This document shows positions 1-8,447 of a DNA stretch of 64,000 bases, piece after piece (position 1 is the stretch's first letter; the number at the start of each line of letters is the position of its first letter). The stretch comes from Candidatus Jettenia sp. GTDB taxonomy: Bacteria; Planctomycetota; Brocadiia; Brocadiales; Brocadiaceae. The stretch covers positions 3,749,659-3,813,658 of the forward strand of contig CP091278.1 in assembly GCA_021650895.1 (NCBI GenBank). Direction: 5' to 3'. The notes beneath the pieces are model-generated. The model did no database searches. It was not told the origin of the DNA and saw nothing but the letters and a program-made list of their open reading frames with translations. The position numbers and the translations under genes are program-made.

Positions 1-50
1 TGACAGCAAAAAATCATAATTGCAATTAAAACAGGATAAAATTTATTCAT
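1..50 (-). CDS. Start of a possible secreted or lipoprotein gene (partial)
   Basis: Only the first 16 codons lie in the window. Read on the minus strand from the ATG at 50 they give MNKFYPVLIAIMIFCC, a lysine followed by a hydrophobic run ending in cysteines, which resembles a bacterial signal or lipoprotein signal peptide. No Shine-Dalgarno sequence is evident. The gene would be divergent from nth. The call rests on the signal-like N-terminus alone, so function is unknown. Confidence 0.4.
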   Translation of the reverse strand, partial: MNKFYPVLIAIMIFCC

Positions 51-99
51 AGCTGATAAAGTTATGTGAAAACACAACCCATTAGCTTAAAAAATTGAG

Positions 100-139
100 C
101 GGCAACGTGTAAGATTTACCTTACATGTTGCCGTTTTTA
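100..139 (+). terminator. Rho-independent terminator-like hairpin upstream of nth
   Basis: A 14-bp stem pairs 100-113 with 120-133 (one G-T pair) around a 6-nt loop, followed by GTTTTTAT. An A-run at 89-94 gives a weaker U-tract on the other strand. The ATG at 125 lies inside the right arm, which argues against it as the nth start. No plus-strand gene ends just before it, so it could end a short leader RNA or a transcript from outside the window. Confidence 0.6.
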
Positions 140-154
140 TTGAGAGTTCGATTT

Positions 155-802
155 ATGTTTGATATTGATACTGTGCTGAAGCTTATTGAGCGGGAAAACA
201 AAAAGTTTAACGTACCGGTTGTTACAATCATTTCTAAAGAACGAACTCCATTTCATGTCTTGATCTCATGTATTTTAAGCCTTAGAACAAAGGACAAGAC
301 TACTCATGAGGCCTCTCATCGGCTCTTTGCTGTGGTTAATACCCCTGAAGATATGGCAGAGATTTCTACGGAGAAACTAGAGAAGCTTATCTATCCCGTA
401 GGGTTCTATCGGGTAAAGGCAAAGAATATTAAAGAGATTTGCAAGGAGTTGGTAAAAACATACAGGGGTAAAGTGCCAGACGAAATTGATGAGTTATTGA
501 AATTGAGTGGAGTGGGACGTAAGACTGCGAATTTAGTAGTAACCCTTGGGTATAAAAAACCTGGTATTTGTGTGGATACCCATGTTCATCGGATTACCAA
601 CCGATGGGGGTATGTTAAAACAAAAAACCCGAAGGAAACCGAATTTGCACTTCGTGAAAAACTTCCAAAAGAATATTGGCTTATCATCAATGATCTTCTT
701 GTTACATTTGGCCAAAACATCTGCGTACCAATCTCTCCCAAATGCAACTTTTGTCCTGTTAATATATATTGCCAAAAAGTAGGTGTGACAAGGCATCGTT
801 AA
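155..802 (+). CDS. nth: Endonuclease III (DNA glycosylase/AP lyase)
   Basis: Base-excision repair enzyme that removes oxidised pyrimidines and cleaves the abasic site. The 215-residue protein matches the family length (about 211 in E. coli). Visible features are the helix-hairpin-helix LSGVGRKTA at about 117-125 with the catalytic Lys123, the catalytic Asp141 in VDTHVHR, and the C-terminal iron-sulfur cluster ligands Cys190, 197, 200 and 206 in the C-x6-C-x2-C-x5-C pattern. An in-frame ATG at 125 would add ten residues but sits within a terminator stem, so the ATG at 155 is preferred. It faces the minus-strand phosphatase gene downstream and forms no obvious operon. Confidence 0.95.
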   Translation: MFDIDTVLKLIERENKKFNVPVVTIISKERTPFHVLISCILSLRTKDKTTHEASHRLFAVVNTPEDMAEISTEKLEKLIYPVGFYRVKAKNIKEICKELVKTYRGKVPDEIDELLKLSGVGRKTANLVVTLGYKKPGICVDTHVHRITNRWGYVKTKNPKETEFALREKLPKEYWLIINDLLVTFGQNICVPISPKCNFCPVNIYCQKVGVTRHR

Positions 803-924
803 CGATTATTGTACTATTCCTGCTATGAGTATGGTCCCGGAGAATGTTTAATTCTTCAAGATATGCATCAATTCCCGTTCTTGCTGATTGTATAGTAAGG
901 GAACGATGATCTTATGAAAATGGT

Positions 925-1743
925 TTATGAATTCTCAAAGGTTTTTTGGATAATCTTTAGCATATCATCGTGAACACCTTTATTAGCGGCTATGATGTTA
1001 CCAGTTTTTAGATACTGGTTACTTCCATTAAAATCTGTAACCACGCCACCTGCCTCTTCGACTAAAAGGGCTCCTGCTGCCATGTCCCATGGTGATAAAG
1101 CACATTCGAAGAAACCACCAAAGATGCCCTCCGCTGTGTATGCAAGATCAAGACAAGCAGAACCTCCTCTTCTGATGCCAGAAGCGTGCATAAATAACTC
1201 TCTAAACGATTTAAGGTAAGCATCTATAAAATCCTTTATCCGAAAAGGAAAACCCGTTGCAATCAGGGAATTATGTAAGATTTTGGGATGGGAGATACTC
1301 ATACGTTTGTTATTTTTAAAAGCCCCCCGTCTTTTAATGGCAGAATAGATAATTTCTCTCAAGGGTTCGTAAATAAGCCCAACCGTTAATTCTCCTTCAA
1401 TTTCGAGAGCAATAGAGATGGCGAAACTCGGAAGGCCATGGATATAGTTTGAAGTGCCATCCAGTGGATCTATAATCCATAAGAAAGGGGAGGAACGGGA
1501 ATGTCCTTCTGCTGATGACTCTTCTGCAAGAAAATCGTGATTGTTAAAATGAGATTTAATAATAGTTTTAATAAGTTCTTCAGATCTCTTATCTACATCA
1601 GTTACAAAATCATTCTTGGCTTTTTCATCGATCATGGAGGGGCACAACTTCCCAAAGTGTTCCTTTAAGATAATACCCGCTTGGAGAGCAGCCCCTCTTG
1701 CAATATCGAGATAGTTATCTACATCATTTGGATTTCGTACCAT
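925..1743 (-). CDS. suhB: Inositol-1-monophosphatase family protein (SuhB-like)
   Basis: Magnesium-dependent sugar or inositol phosphate phosphatase of the IMPase/FBPase-like superfamily. The 272-residue protein carries the metal-site motifs in order: AEES at about 73-76, IDPLDGTSNYIHG from about 91, and WDMAAGALLVEEAGG near the C-terminus. Length is typical (about 267 in E. coli SuhB). It lies 27 bp after purC on the same strand, so the two are probably co-transcribed. SuhB-type proteins can also bind RNA polymerase antitermination complexes; whether that holds here cannot be seen. The true substrate may be inositol-1-phosphate or another sugar phosphate. Confidence 0.88.
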   Translation of the reverse strand: MVRNPNDVDNYLDIARGAALQAGIILKEHFGKLCPSMIDEKAKNDFVTDVDKRSEELIKTIIKSHFNNHDFLAEESSAEGHSRSSPFLWIIDPLDGTSNYIHGLPSFAISIALEIEGELTVGLIYEPLREIIYSAIKRRGAFKNNKRMSISHPKILHNSLIATGFPFRIKDFIDAYLKSFRELFMHASGIRRGGSACLDLAYTAEGIFGGFFECALSPWDMAAGALLVEEAGGVVTDFNGSNQYLKTGNIIAANKGVHDDMLKIIQKTFENS

Positions 1744-1770
1744 TTTTGCTGTTTTTATGATGAAGGTATT

Positions 1771-2670
1771 TTAAGTAAGAACTTTACCCGTAAGTGCCTT
1801 ATAAGCACTGAGATATTTTTCTGAAGTTTTTTGGATAATATCCGGAGGAAGTGTTGGCGCTGGTGGTTTCTTGTTCCATTGGAGGCTTTCGAGATAATCC
1901 CGGATAAACTGTTTATCATAGGAGGGTTGTGGTTTTCCGGGTTTATAGCCTTCTAATGGCCAGAAGCGCGAAGAATCAGGTGTGAGTACCTCATCAATAA
2001 GTATCGTTCTATTATCCTGAGTAATGCCCCATTCAAACTTGGTATCGCAGATGATAATACCTCTGCTTGTTGCATAGCGGTTTGCCTTAAGATAAACCTC
2101 CATGCTTTTATCCTTCAATTCTTCGGCTTGCTTTTTACCAATCAAATCTACAACCCTTGAAAAAGGGATATTTTCATCATGTCCTGTTGTTGCTTTGCTT
2201 GAAGGGGTAAAGATGGGTTCTGGAAGCTTATCCGACTCTTTAAGTCCCGGAGGCAATTTTATTCCACAAATTGATTGGGTGTTTTGATACTCCTTCCAGC
2301 CAGAACCTGCTAAATAGCCGCGGATTATACATTCTACCGGAAAGACCTTGACTTTCTTTACCAGCATGGAGCGACCTTGCAGAATATTTTTATATTGTGC
2401 GATGACGTCGCTGCCCATTTTCTCGATTTGAGTAGTTATAAGGTGATTCTCAATGCAATCAGAAGTATAGTTAAACCAGAATTCAGAAAGGCCTGTGAGT
2501 ACCTTTCCTTTGAATGGGATACCGTCTGAAAGAACTACATCAAAGGCCGAGATGCGATCTGTGGTGACGATTAACAAATAGTCATTAATTTCGTAAATAT
2601 CACGTACCTTACCACGGCTATGCAATTTGAGTTCTGAGATTTGAGTAGTAAGCAGAGGATGGTTATTCAT
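1771..2670 (-). CDS. purC: SAICAR synthetase, purine biosynthesis
   Basis: Joins aspartate to carboxyaminoimidazole ribotide using ATP in de novo purine synthesis. The 299-residue product has the family N-terminus [12 protein letters not shown], the segment [11 protein letters not shown] and the downstream [12 protein letters not shown] motif. The length fits the longer, yeast- or planctomycete-like form rather than the roughly 237-residue E. coli form. An upstream in-frame ATG at 2688 would add six residues and overlap the J-domain gene; the ATG at 2670 gives the usual start. It sits between the J-domain gene and suhB on the minus strand. Confidence 0.95.
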   Translation of the reverse strand: MNNHPLLTTQISELKLHSRGKVRDIYEINDYLLIVTTDRISAFDVVLSDGIPFKGKVLTGLSEFWFNYTSDCIENHLITTQIEKMGSDVIAQYKNILQGRSMLVKKVKVFPVECIIRGYLAGSGWKEYQNTQSICGIKLPPGLKESDKLPEPIFTPSSKATTGHDENIPFSRVVDLIGKKQAEELKDKSMEVYLKANRYATSRGIIICDTKFEWGITQDNRTILIDEVLTPDSSRFWPLEGYKPGKPQPSYDKQFIRDYLESLQWNKKPPAPTLPPDIIQKTSEKYLSAYKALTGKVLT

Positions 2671-2677
2671 AAATATA

Positions 2678-3502
2678 TTAAATAGCAAAGTTTGGGTTAT
2701 GTTGTTTCAGTTTTGTTTTAAGTTTATTTGCACCTTGAAGGTTAGGTTTTAACGATAGGGCAATATTAAGGTGTTTTAAAGCATTTTCATATTCTTTTAA
2801 TTTGATATAGCATTCAGCCATTTTTTTGTAAATAAAGGCATTCTCGTTCTTGTATAGCTTGAGTTTTAGCACCTTTTCATAAATAGTCAATGCTTTTTCT
2901 GGAGGTGCACATTTTGCGAGTTTACGACAATAGATATTCCTGACTCGTTCTTTAATTTCAGCAAGTAAATGATGACGATGTGTGCTGTTTCTTCCTCGTT
3001 CAAGTATAAATTCGTAAAATTCAATACAGATTTCATATTTTCCTAATTTCTCATAAGCTTCAGCTAGTAAGAATTTGCAGTCAATATAATCCCGGTGATT
3101 TAAATGCAAAAGAAAATCAACATTGACATATTCTTCTGAGAGACATTCATATCTTTCAACTGCATTCTGCATACGGCCGTTTAAAAGGTCGACAAAGATA
3201 GTGTGCACCTGTGTCCGGATACTTGTATCAGTTTTTGAATTTTTTTCCTCTTTTTTATAGATTCGCGTTGTCTTGTAGGTTTGTAGGTGATGCTTATATA
3301 GCCTATCATATTGTTCTCGAGCCGTTGAATCAGACAGAATCTTATATGCCTGGATAATAGTCTTAGTCTTTGATTCTGCCCACAGCTTATTTTGACCATG
3401 AATATCTGGATGATATTTTTTGATAAGTGTTCGAAATGAGCGTTTAATCTCTTCTTCACTTACTTCATGATGTACTTCGAGAATATCGTAATAATTCACC
3501 AC
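2678..3502 (-). CDS. J-domain (DnaJ-like) protein with C-terminal TPR repeats
   Basis: Probable co-chaperone that would recruit a DnaK-type Hsp70 to a particular client. The J domain starts at once (VNYYDILEV) and includes the diagnostic HPD in KKYHPDIHG. There is no Gly/Phe region, zinc-finger or DnaJ C-terminal domain, so it is not DnaJ itself. The C-terminal half contains helical TPR-like units such as [20 protein letters not shown]. The open frame extends to a TTG at 3589, adding about 29 residues before the J domain; the GTG at 3502 is preferred because J domains usually sit at the N-terminus. Its end abuts purC. The client is unknown. Confidence 0.75.
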   Translation of the reverse strand: MVNYYDILEVHHEVSEEEIKRSFRTLIKKYHPDIHGQNKLWAESKTKTIIQAYKILSDSTAREQYDRLYKHHLQTYKTTRIYKKEEKNSKTDTSIRTQVHTIFVDLLNGRMQNAVERYECLSEEYVNVDFLLHLNHRDYIDCKFLLAEAYEKLGKYEICIEFYEFILERGRNSTHRHHLLAEIKERVRNIYCRKLAKCAPPEKALTIYEKVLKLKLYKNENAFIYKKMAECYIKLKEYENALKHLNIALSLKPNLQGANKLKTKLKQHNPNFAI

Positions 3503-3696
3503 GGTTGTAATTCTTATAAAATAAGATAAATGTTTTGCAATAAAGATATCTGCGGGTAATAGGTAATAGCGAATTACCACATTTACCAAGGGTAATCATT
3601 GTAAGAAAATTATTTATACCTTTTCTATTTTGCAAGGCAATTTCCCACAGGTATTTCCACAAGATAAAAATGATACTGAATAAAAAAAATAATGCT

Positions 3697-3718
3697 AACA
3701 GCCATTTTGTAGGCTGTC
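3697..3718 (-). terminator. Weak terminator-like hairpin after the LolC/E-type gene
   Basis: A 6-bp stem (3698-3703 with 3712-3717) lies 32 bp past the minus-strand permease stop. On that strand it is followed, after about 7 nt, by a run of eight T (plus-strand A-run within 3681-3690). The stem is short and the gap to the U-tract is long, so it may be inefficient. Confidence 0.3.
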
Positions 3719-3749
3719 AATAGATTTCATGAAAATCGATGCTAAGGGA

Positions 3750-5018
3750 TTACTCATAGCGTAGTGTCTCCACCGGGTCAAGCCGTGCAGCTCGTAAAGC
3801 AGGATAAATACTAAATATTACACCACTCAATATAGCAATACCTGCAATAAGTACTATACTAAGGGCATTTACTTCCGTGGGTATCTGGTTAAAATAATAT
3901 ACTTCTGGTGGAAACGGTCTCCAACCAGAGATAGTATATAAGAATTTTTCTAACCAATTTATCCTAAAGATGACAAATAAGCCAATAGCAACACCAATAC
4001 AGGTACCGATACTACTAATGAGTAGTCCATTTAAAAGAAATATAGACATAATACCTTGCGTAGTTGCTCCTAAAGCTTTCAAGATACCAATATCTTTAGA
4101 TTTTTCAAGGACAATCATTGTTAGGATGGCAAGAATATTAAATCCGGCTACCACAACAATAAAAAATAAAATAAATGCCATTACACGTCTTTCCATCATT
4201 ACTGCTGTTAAAAAGGTTTTTCTTGCATCTTCCCAGGTTTGGACATAATACTCAAAACCTAATACCATTTGTAGTTTATCTCGTATTTCGTTAGCATAGC
4301 GATAATTATCTAATTTTACGCTAATTCCAGTGACGGCATTTTCTTCTTTTGAGCCTACAAGTTCTTGAGCTGAGGAGAGAGGAATGTATATATAATTTTT
4401 ATCAAAATCATACATTCCTGATTTAAATTTTCCTGTAATAATAAATGGTTTTACGCTGATTTTGTCCCATTCTTTAAGGGTAACTAATACGATTTGTTCT
4501 CCATTTTGAATAAAGCTTTGAGGGAATTTTTCGGGCTCTCCCGACCCTGTCCTTAAAAGTTCAGTACCCCCAAAGGCGCTTGCAGTATTCTTTTCTCCAT
4601 GTGTCTTTAATAAATCGCCAGGTTGATTTCCAAATGGGGCAATGTACGACTCAAAATCGCTTACATAAGCCTCTGCGTTTGGGTCTATTCCTTTGAAATA
4701 GACAAATTCCTTTCTCCCCCTCAACTTAATAAGTGCCGGACCCTCGATGTAGGGTGCACAGGCGATGACATGGTCAAAAGCTTTTATTTTTTCAACGACT
4801 TGTTTATAATTTTCAAGTCCATACATGCCACCTTTCGAGACAATAATATGTGCCAGAGTTCCTCTTATTCTATTACGGAGTTCCCGATCGAATCCATTCA
4901 TTACCGAAAGAACAACGATCAGTGTCATTACTCCTACAGCAACTCCAGCTACAGCAAAAAATGATATCTTTCTATTACGTAAATAGCGTAAACTAATAAA
5001 AAGTTTATACATAAGCAT
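3750..5018 (-). CDS. LolC/LolE-type lipoprotein-releasing ABC permease
   Basis: Inner-membrane permease of the MacB/FtsX superfamily, expected to extract lipoproteins for delivery to the outer membrane together with a LolD ATPase. The 422-residue protein opens with FISLRYLRNRK and a first membrane segment (about residues 20-42), followed by a large periplasmic domain and three C-terminal membrane segments (around 275-300, 320-350 and 385-410), ending DPVETLRYE, as in the family. No LolD ATPase gene is next to it. An ATG two codons downstream (5012) is an equal alternative start. LolC, LolE and related FtsX-like permeases are hard to tell apart, so no gene symbol is given. Confidence 0.85.
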   Translation of the reverse strand: MLMYKLFISLRYLRNRKISFFAVAGVAVGVMTLIVVLSVMNGFDRELRNRIRGTLAHIIVSKGGMYGLENYKQVVEKIKAFDHVIACAPYIEGPALIKLRGRKEFVYFKGIDPNAEAYVSDFESYIAPFGNQPGDLLKTHGEKNTASAFGGTELLRTGSGEPEKFPQSFIQNGEQIVLVTLKEWDKISVKPFIITGKFKSGMYDFDKNYIYIPLSSAQELVGSKEENAVTGISVKLDNYRYANEIRDKLQMVLGFEYYVQTWEDARKTFLTAVMMERRVMAFILFFIVVVAGFNILAILTMIVLEKSKDIGILKALGATTQGIMSIFLLNGLLISSIGTCIGVAIGLFVIFRINWLEKFLYTISGWRPFPPEVYYFNQIPTEVNALSIVLIAGIAILSGVIFSIYPALRAARLDPVETLRYE

Positions 5019-5129
5019 TCAATTTTACATTGTTATTTTACGGTGTTAAATATATAATTCCACGATTCTAGCACAACTAAATTATTTTAGGCAATTAAAT
5101 AATAAACTTGTCAATTTAGGAGATGAGGA

Positions 5130-6266
5130 ATGCTTTATTTTAAAACTGCAGGGGAATCTCATGGAAAATGTCTAATCACAATTATCGAGGGATTTCCCGC
5201 TGGTGTATTGATTGATGAAGCATTTCTAAATAAAGAAATGAAGCGAAGGCAAGGTGGATTGGGTAGAGGTGGGAGGATGCAGATAGAGGAAGACCGTGTA
5301 GAAATTCTTTCTGGTATTAGAAATAACAGATCTCTGGGAAGCCCCATTTGTTTAATGATAAAAAATAGTGATTATAAAATTGATGAGCTACCAGCCGTTA
5401 CAAAACCCCGTCCCGGCCATGCTGACCTGGCAGGCGCTATAAAATATAATCAAAAAGATGCGCGAGATATATTAGAACGAGCTAGTGCTCGGGAAACGGC
5501 CGCAAGGGTAGCAGCTGGTGCACTAATAAAGATTTTGCTTTCCCAATTCGGAATAGAAGTGTTTGGTTATGTGAAAGGAATTGGTGGTGTTAACTCAGAT
5601 AAAATTCTTAAAGATTTAGATATTGGAAAGAAAAATCGTGAAAAAAGTAAATTATATTGCATTGATCAGGATATTGAAGCAAGAATTATTGAAAAGATTA
5701 AACAAACATCAGAAAAAGGAGATTCTCTTGGGGGTATTATTGAAGTAATCGTATATGGATTACCAATAGGATTGGGTAACCATACCCAATGGGATTTAAA
5801 ATTAGATGCAAGGCTTGCTTATGCTTTAATGTCAATTCAAGCAATTAAGGGCGTTGAATTTGGTCTCGGATATAATGCGTCTAATAAATACGGCTCAGAG
5901 GTGCACGATGAGATTTTTTATAAAAAGTCTACAAAAAGGAGCCTATTAACAGGTGGATTTAAGAGGCATACAAATAATGCGGGAGGAATAGAAGGCGGTA
6001 TTAGCAATGGGGAACCGATTGTGGCAAGAGCATATATGAAACCTATTCCAACATTGAAAAAACCCTTGAGATCTGTGGATTTAATAACAAAAGAGCCTAT
6101 AGAGGCCTCATATGAAAGGTCAGATGTATGTGCAGTACCTGCTGCGTCTGTTGTTTGTGAGGGGATGGTTGCTTTTGAAATTGCAAGGGCATTCTTGGAA
6201 AAATTTGGCGGAGATAGTTTAGACGAGGTTAAGCGTAATTATGAAGGGTATCTTTTCAATATGTGA
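5130..6266 (+). CDS. aroC: Chorismate synthase
   Basis: Last step of the shikimate pathway: converts 5-enolpyruvylshikimate-3-phosphate to chorismate, using reduced FMN. The 378-residue protein shows the signatures [10 protein letters not shown] at the N-terminus, [13 protein letters not shown] in the first third, [15 protein letters not shown], and the C-terminal [15 protein letters not shown]. Length fits the family (about 360-390). A GGAG site precedes the ATG by about 9 bp. It stands alone, divergent from the LolC/E-type gene, with the tRNA cluster downstream. Confidence 0.96.
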   Translation: MLYFKTAGESHGKCLITIIEGFPAGVLIDEAFLNKEMKRRQGGLGRGGRMQIEEDRVEILSGIRNNRSLGSPICLMIKNSDYKIDELPAVTKPRPGHADLAGAIKYNQKDARDILERASARETAARVAAGALIKILLSQFGIEVFGYVKGIGGVNSDKILKDLDIGKKNREKSKLYCIDQDIEARIIEKIKQTSEKGDSLGGIIEVIVYGLPIGLGNHTQWDLKLDARLAYALMSIQAIKGVEFGLGYNASNKYGSEVHDEIFYKKSTKRSLLTGGFKRHTNNAGGIEGGISNGEPIVARAYMKPIPTLKKPLRSVDLITKEPIEASYERSDVCAVPAASVVCEGMVAFEIARAFLEKFGGDSLDEVKRNYEGYLFNM

Positions 6267-6297
6267 CATTTAATTTACAATAGGTTACAAATTTTAC

Positions 6298-6325
6298 TTG
6301 AATAATTTTTATGTTTTGATAATAT
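6298..6325 (+). promoter_or_regulatory. Candidate sigma70-type promoter for the tRNA-Thr/Tyr/Gly group
   Basis: TTGAAT at 6298-6303 and TAATAT at 6320-6325 are separated by 16 bp, with a TGn extended -10 element directly before the -10 box. It lies 28 bp before tRNA-Thr(TGT). Found by eye; no start site is known. Confidence 0.5.
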
Positions 6326-6352
6326 AAATTTTTCTGCAATTTTTATGTTGAT

Positions 6353-6427
6353 GCTAGCGTAGCTCAATGGCGGAGCAGCGGTTTTGTAAACCGCAGGTTG
6401 TGGGTTCGAGTCCCACCGCTAGCTCCA
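6353..6427 (+). tRNA. tRNA-Thr (anticodon TGT)
   Basis: Complete cloverleaf: 7-bp acceptor stem GCTAGCG/CGCTAGC, anticodon stem GCGGT/ACCGC with loop TTTGTAA giving anticodon TGT (ACA codons), and a GGTTCGAGTCC T-arm. The discriminator T is followed by an encoded CCA at 6425-6427. First of three clustered tRNA genes. Confidence 0.97.
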
Positions 6428-6467
6428 GGAATTAGTTCGTAGGCGAAGAGATAAGTAAAAAAAATAT

Positions 6468-6552
6468 GGGTGGATTCCCGAGTGGCCAAAGGGGACAGAC
6501 TGTAAATCTGTTGGCATAGCCTTCGGAGGTTCGAATCCTCCTCCACCCACCA
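6468..6552 (+). tRNA. tRNA-Tyr (anticodon GTA)
   Basis: Class II tRNA with a long variable arm. The acceptor stem is GGGTGGA/TCCACCC, the anticodon stem ACAGA/TCTGT encloses CTGTAAA (anticodon GTA), and the discriminator A is followed by an encoded CCA at 6550-6552. Confidence 0.97.
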
Positions 6553-6595
6553 TTCATGCCTGTTTTAATTATTGAAAAATATTATTGATTTTAAT

Positions 6596-6666
6596 GCGGG
6601 CGTAGCTCAATGGTAGAGCTCTAGCCTTCCAAGCTAGCCATGTGGGTTCGATTCCCATCGCCCGCT
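6596..6666 (+). tRNA. tRNA-Gly (anticodon TCC)
   Basis: Acceptor stem GCGGGCG/CGCCCGC; anticodon stem CTAGC/GCTAG with loop CTTCCAA gives anticodon TCC (GGA codons). Unlike its neighbours, no CCA follows the discriminator base (CTT instead), so the tail must be added by a CCA-adding enzyme. Confidence 0.97.
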
Positions 6667-6698
6667 CTTGTTAAAGATAAATAAATATATATTAATAT

Positions 6699-6726
6699 TT
6701 GACATTTGTGTTTTTTGTGCTACAAT
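6699..6726 (+). promoter_or_regulatory. Strong sigma70-type promoter for tRNA-Thr(GGT)-tuf1
   Basis: Perfect TTGACA at 6699-6704, a 16-bp spacer, and TACAAT at 6721-6726 preceded by an extended -10 TGC. It lies 57 bp before tRNA-Thr(GGT) and probably drives that tRNA together with tuf1 and the genes behind it. One of the best promoter matches in the window. Confidence 0.75.
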
Positions 6727-6783
6727 AAACGGATTGGAAAAATTTAGTCAATTATCGGCATATTCTTACGATGTTATGTTTTT

Positions 6784-6858
6784 GCTGCTGTAGCTCAGTG
6801 GTGGAGCACGTCCTTGGTAAGGACGAGGTCATGGGTTCAAATCCCATCAGCAGCTCCA
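6784..6858 (+). tRNA. tRNA-Thr (anticodon GGT)
   Basis: Acceptor stem GCTGCTG/CAGCAGC; anticodon stem CGTCC/GGACG with loop TTGGTAA gives anticodon GGT (ACC/ACU codons). The discriminator T is followed by an encoded CCA at 6856-6858. It precedes tuf1 by 73 bp and probably shares its transcript, a known arrangement for tuf genes. Confidence 0.97.
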
Positions 6859-6931
6859 GAAAATTATTAAAGTTTCGAAGTATATACACGATAGCAAATG
6901 TATAAGGGTATGAATAAGAGGAGTGGGGTTA

Positions 6932-8134
6932 ATGGGGAAGGAAGTATTTAAGCGGACGAAGCCGCATGTGAATGTAGGTACGATAGGGCATGTTGATCAT
7001 GGTAAGACGACGTTGACGGCGGTAATTACGCATGTATTGGCGAAGCAGGGTTTGGCGAAGGAGAGGCCGTACGATTCGATTGATAAGGCGCCGGAGGAGC
7101 GGGAGCGTGGAATCACGATAGCGATATCGCATGTGGAGTATGAGACCCAGAAGAGGCATTATGCGCATGTGGATTGTCCTGGTCATGCCGACTATGTAAA
7201 GAACATGATAACAGGGGCGGCGCAGATGGATGGGGCGATTTTGGTGGTAAGTGCGCCTGATGGTCCTATGCCTCAGACGAGAGAGCATATCCTTTTGGCA
7301 AGGCAGGTAGGAGTGCCGAGGATAGCGGTATTTATGAATAAGGTAGATATGTTAGAGGATCCGGAGTTATTGGATCTTGTCGAGATGGAAGTTAGGGAGT
7401 TGTTGAGTAAGTATAATTTTCCTGGAGATGAAATTCCGGTAATTAGAGGGTCTGCGTTAAAGGCACAGGAGTGTGGATGTGGTTCTGCTACATGTGCGAG
7501 CTGTGGGCCTATTTTGAAGTTAATGGATGCAGTGGATACGTATATACCGGATCCGGTACGCGAGATAGATAAGCCATTTTTGATGTCAGTGGAAGATGTG
7601 TTTAGTATAAAGGGGAGAGGGACAGTAGCGACCGGGAGGGTAGAGAGGGGCAGAGTTAAGGTAGGAGATGAGATAGAGATAGTAGGGATCAAGCCTGATG
7701 TTAAGAAGTCGGTGGTGACGGGAGTTGAGATGTTTAATAAGACATTGGACGAGGGGCAGGCAGGCGATAATCTTGGTGTGTTGCTAAGGGGTGTAGAGAA
7801 GGATGATATAGAGCGAGGTCAGGTGTTAGCAAAGCCAGGGAGTATAACGCCGCATAAGAAGTATGAGGCCGAGGCATATATTTTGACGAAAGAGGAAGGT
7901 GGAAGGCATACACCATTTTTTAATGGGTATAGGCCACAGTTTTATTTTAGGACGACAGATGTGACGGGTGTGGTAAGTTTGACGGGAGGAGCTGAGATGG
8001 TAATGCCGGGGGATAATGTAAAGGTAAATGTCGAGCTTTTAACAGCCGTAGCGATGGATGAAGGATTGAGATTCGCTATCAGAGAAGGTGGAAAAACAGT
8101 CGGCGCTGGCGTCGTTACAAAAATTATTGAATAA
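6932..8134 (+). CDS. tuf: Elongation factor Tu, copy 1
   Basis: GTPase that carries aminoacyl-tRNA to the ribosome. The 400-residue protein has G1 GHVDHGKT (residues 19-26), G3 DCPGH, G4 NKVD and G5 SAL, then domains 2 and 3. Just after SAL, residues 181-191 form a cysteine-rich insertion (Cys181, 183, 188, 191) that could hold a metal. The ATG at 6932 follows a GAGGAG site; an upstream in-frame GTG at 6923 is not needed. The coding region appears base-for-base the same as copy 2 at 22700, with identity stopping at the ATG and a few bases after the stop. Codon use (AAG, AGG, GCG, GTA, ATA) is unlike the neighbours until the last 30 or so codons. Confidence 0.98.
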   Translation: MGKEVFKRTKPHVNVGTIGHVDHGKTTLTAVITHVLAKQGLAKERPYDSIDKAPEERERGITIAISHVEYETQKRHYAHVDCPGHADYVKNMITGAAQMDGAILVVSAPDGPMPQTREHILLARQVGVPRIAVFMNKVDMLEDPELLDLVEMEVRELLSKYNFPGDEIPVIRGSALKAQECGCGSATCASCGPILKLMDAVDTYIPDPVREIDKPFLMSVEDVFSIKGRGTVATGRVERGRVKVGDEIEIVGIKPDVKKSVVTGVEMFNKTLDEGQAGDNLGVLLRGVEKDDIERGQVLAKPGSITPHKKYEAEAYILTKEEGGRHTPFFNGYRPQFYFRTTDVTGVVSLTGGAEMVMPGDNVKVNVELLTAVAMDEGLRFAIREGGKTVGAGVVTKIIE

Positions 8135-8156
8135 ATAAATACTTAGGAAGATTTGC

Positions 8157-8306
8157 ATGCATGAATATATAACTATGGTTTGTAAAGAGTGTTCAAATAG
8201 AAATTATAGAACACCAAAAAAAACACAGCAGACTGAGAAGCTGGAATTAAGAAAGTTCTGTAGGTTTTGTAGAAAGCATACTGAACATAAAGAATATAAA
8301 AAATAG
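8157..8306 (+). CDS. rpmG: 50S ribosomal protein L33
   Basis: A 49-residue basic protein of the large subunit. Two CxxC pairs, VCKEC (residues 8-12) and FCRFC (34-38), make it the zinc-binding (C+) form. It contains the family segment NYRTPKKTQQTEKLELRKF and ends HKEYKK. The ATG at 8157 precedes a second in-frame ATG at 8175. It lies 22 bp after tuf1 and before tRNA-Trp, the usual tuf-rpmG-tRNA-Trp-secE-nusG order. Confidence 0.95.
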   Translation: MHEYITMVCKECSNRNYRTPKKTQQTEKLELRKFCRFCRKHTEHKEYKK

Positions 8307-8339
8307 GTTTATTTTAAATTCAGATGATCGATAAAATTA

Positions 8340-8416
8340 AGGTCTGTAGCTCTAATTGGTAGAGCACCGGACTCCAAATCCGGTCGTTGGGGGTTCGAGT
8401 CCCTCCAGACCTGCCA
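8340..8416 (+). tRNA. tRNA-Trp (anticodon CCA)
   Basis: Acceptor stem AGGTCTG/CAGACCT; anticodon stem CCGGA/TCCGG with loop CTCCAAA gives anticodon CCA. The discriminator G is followed by an encoded CCA at 8414-8416. It sits between rpmG and secE, as in many bacteria. Confidence 0.97.
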
Positions 8417-8447
8417 TATACTTTATTATAGAAGAGAGATATTAAGA

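Noticed and set aside
6364-6546. 60-codon minus-strand frame over the tRNA-Thr and tRNA-Tyr genes
   Set aside because: It reads through two clear tRNA genes and gives the well-known spurious GASGGTRTHNLRF-type product.
6929-7288. Long minus-strand frame antisense to tuf1, repeated at 22694-23056
   Set aside because: A by-product of the purine-rich, G-ending codons of tuf; the Arg/Leu-rich product is not protein-like.
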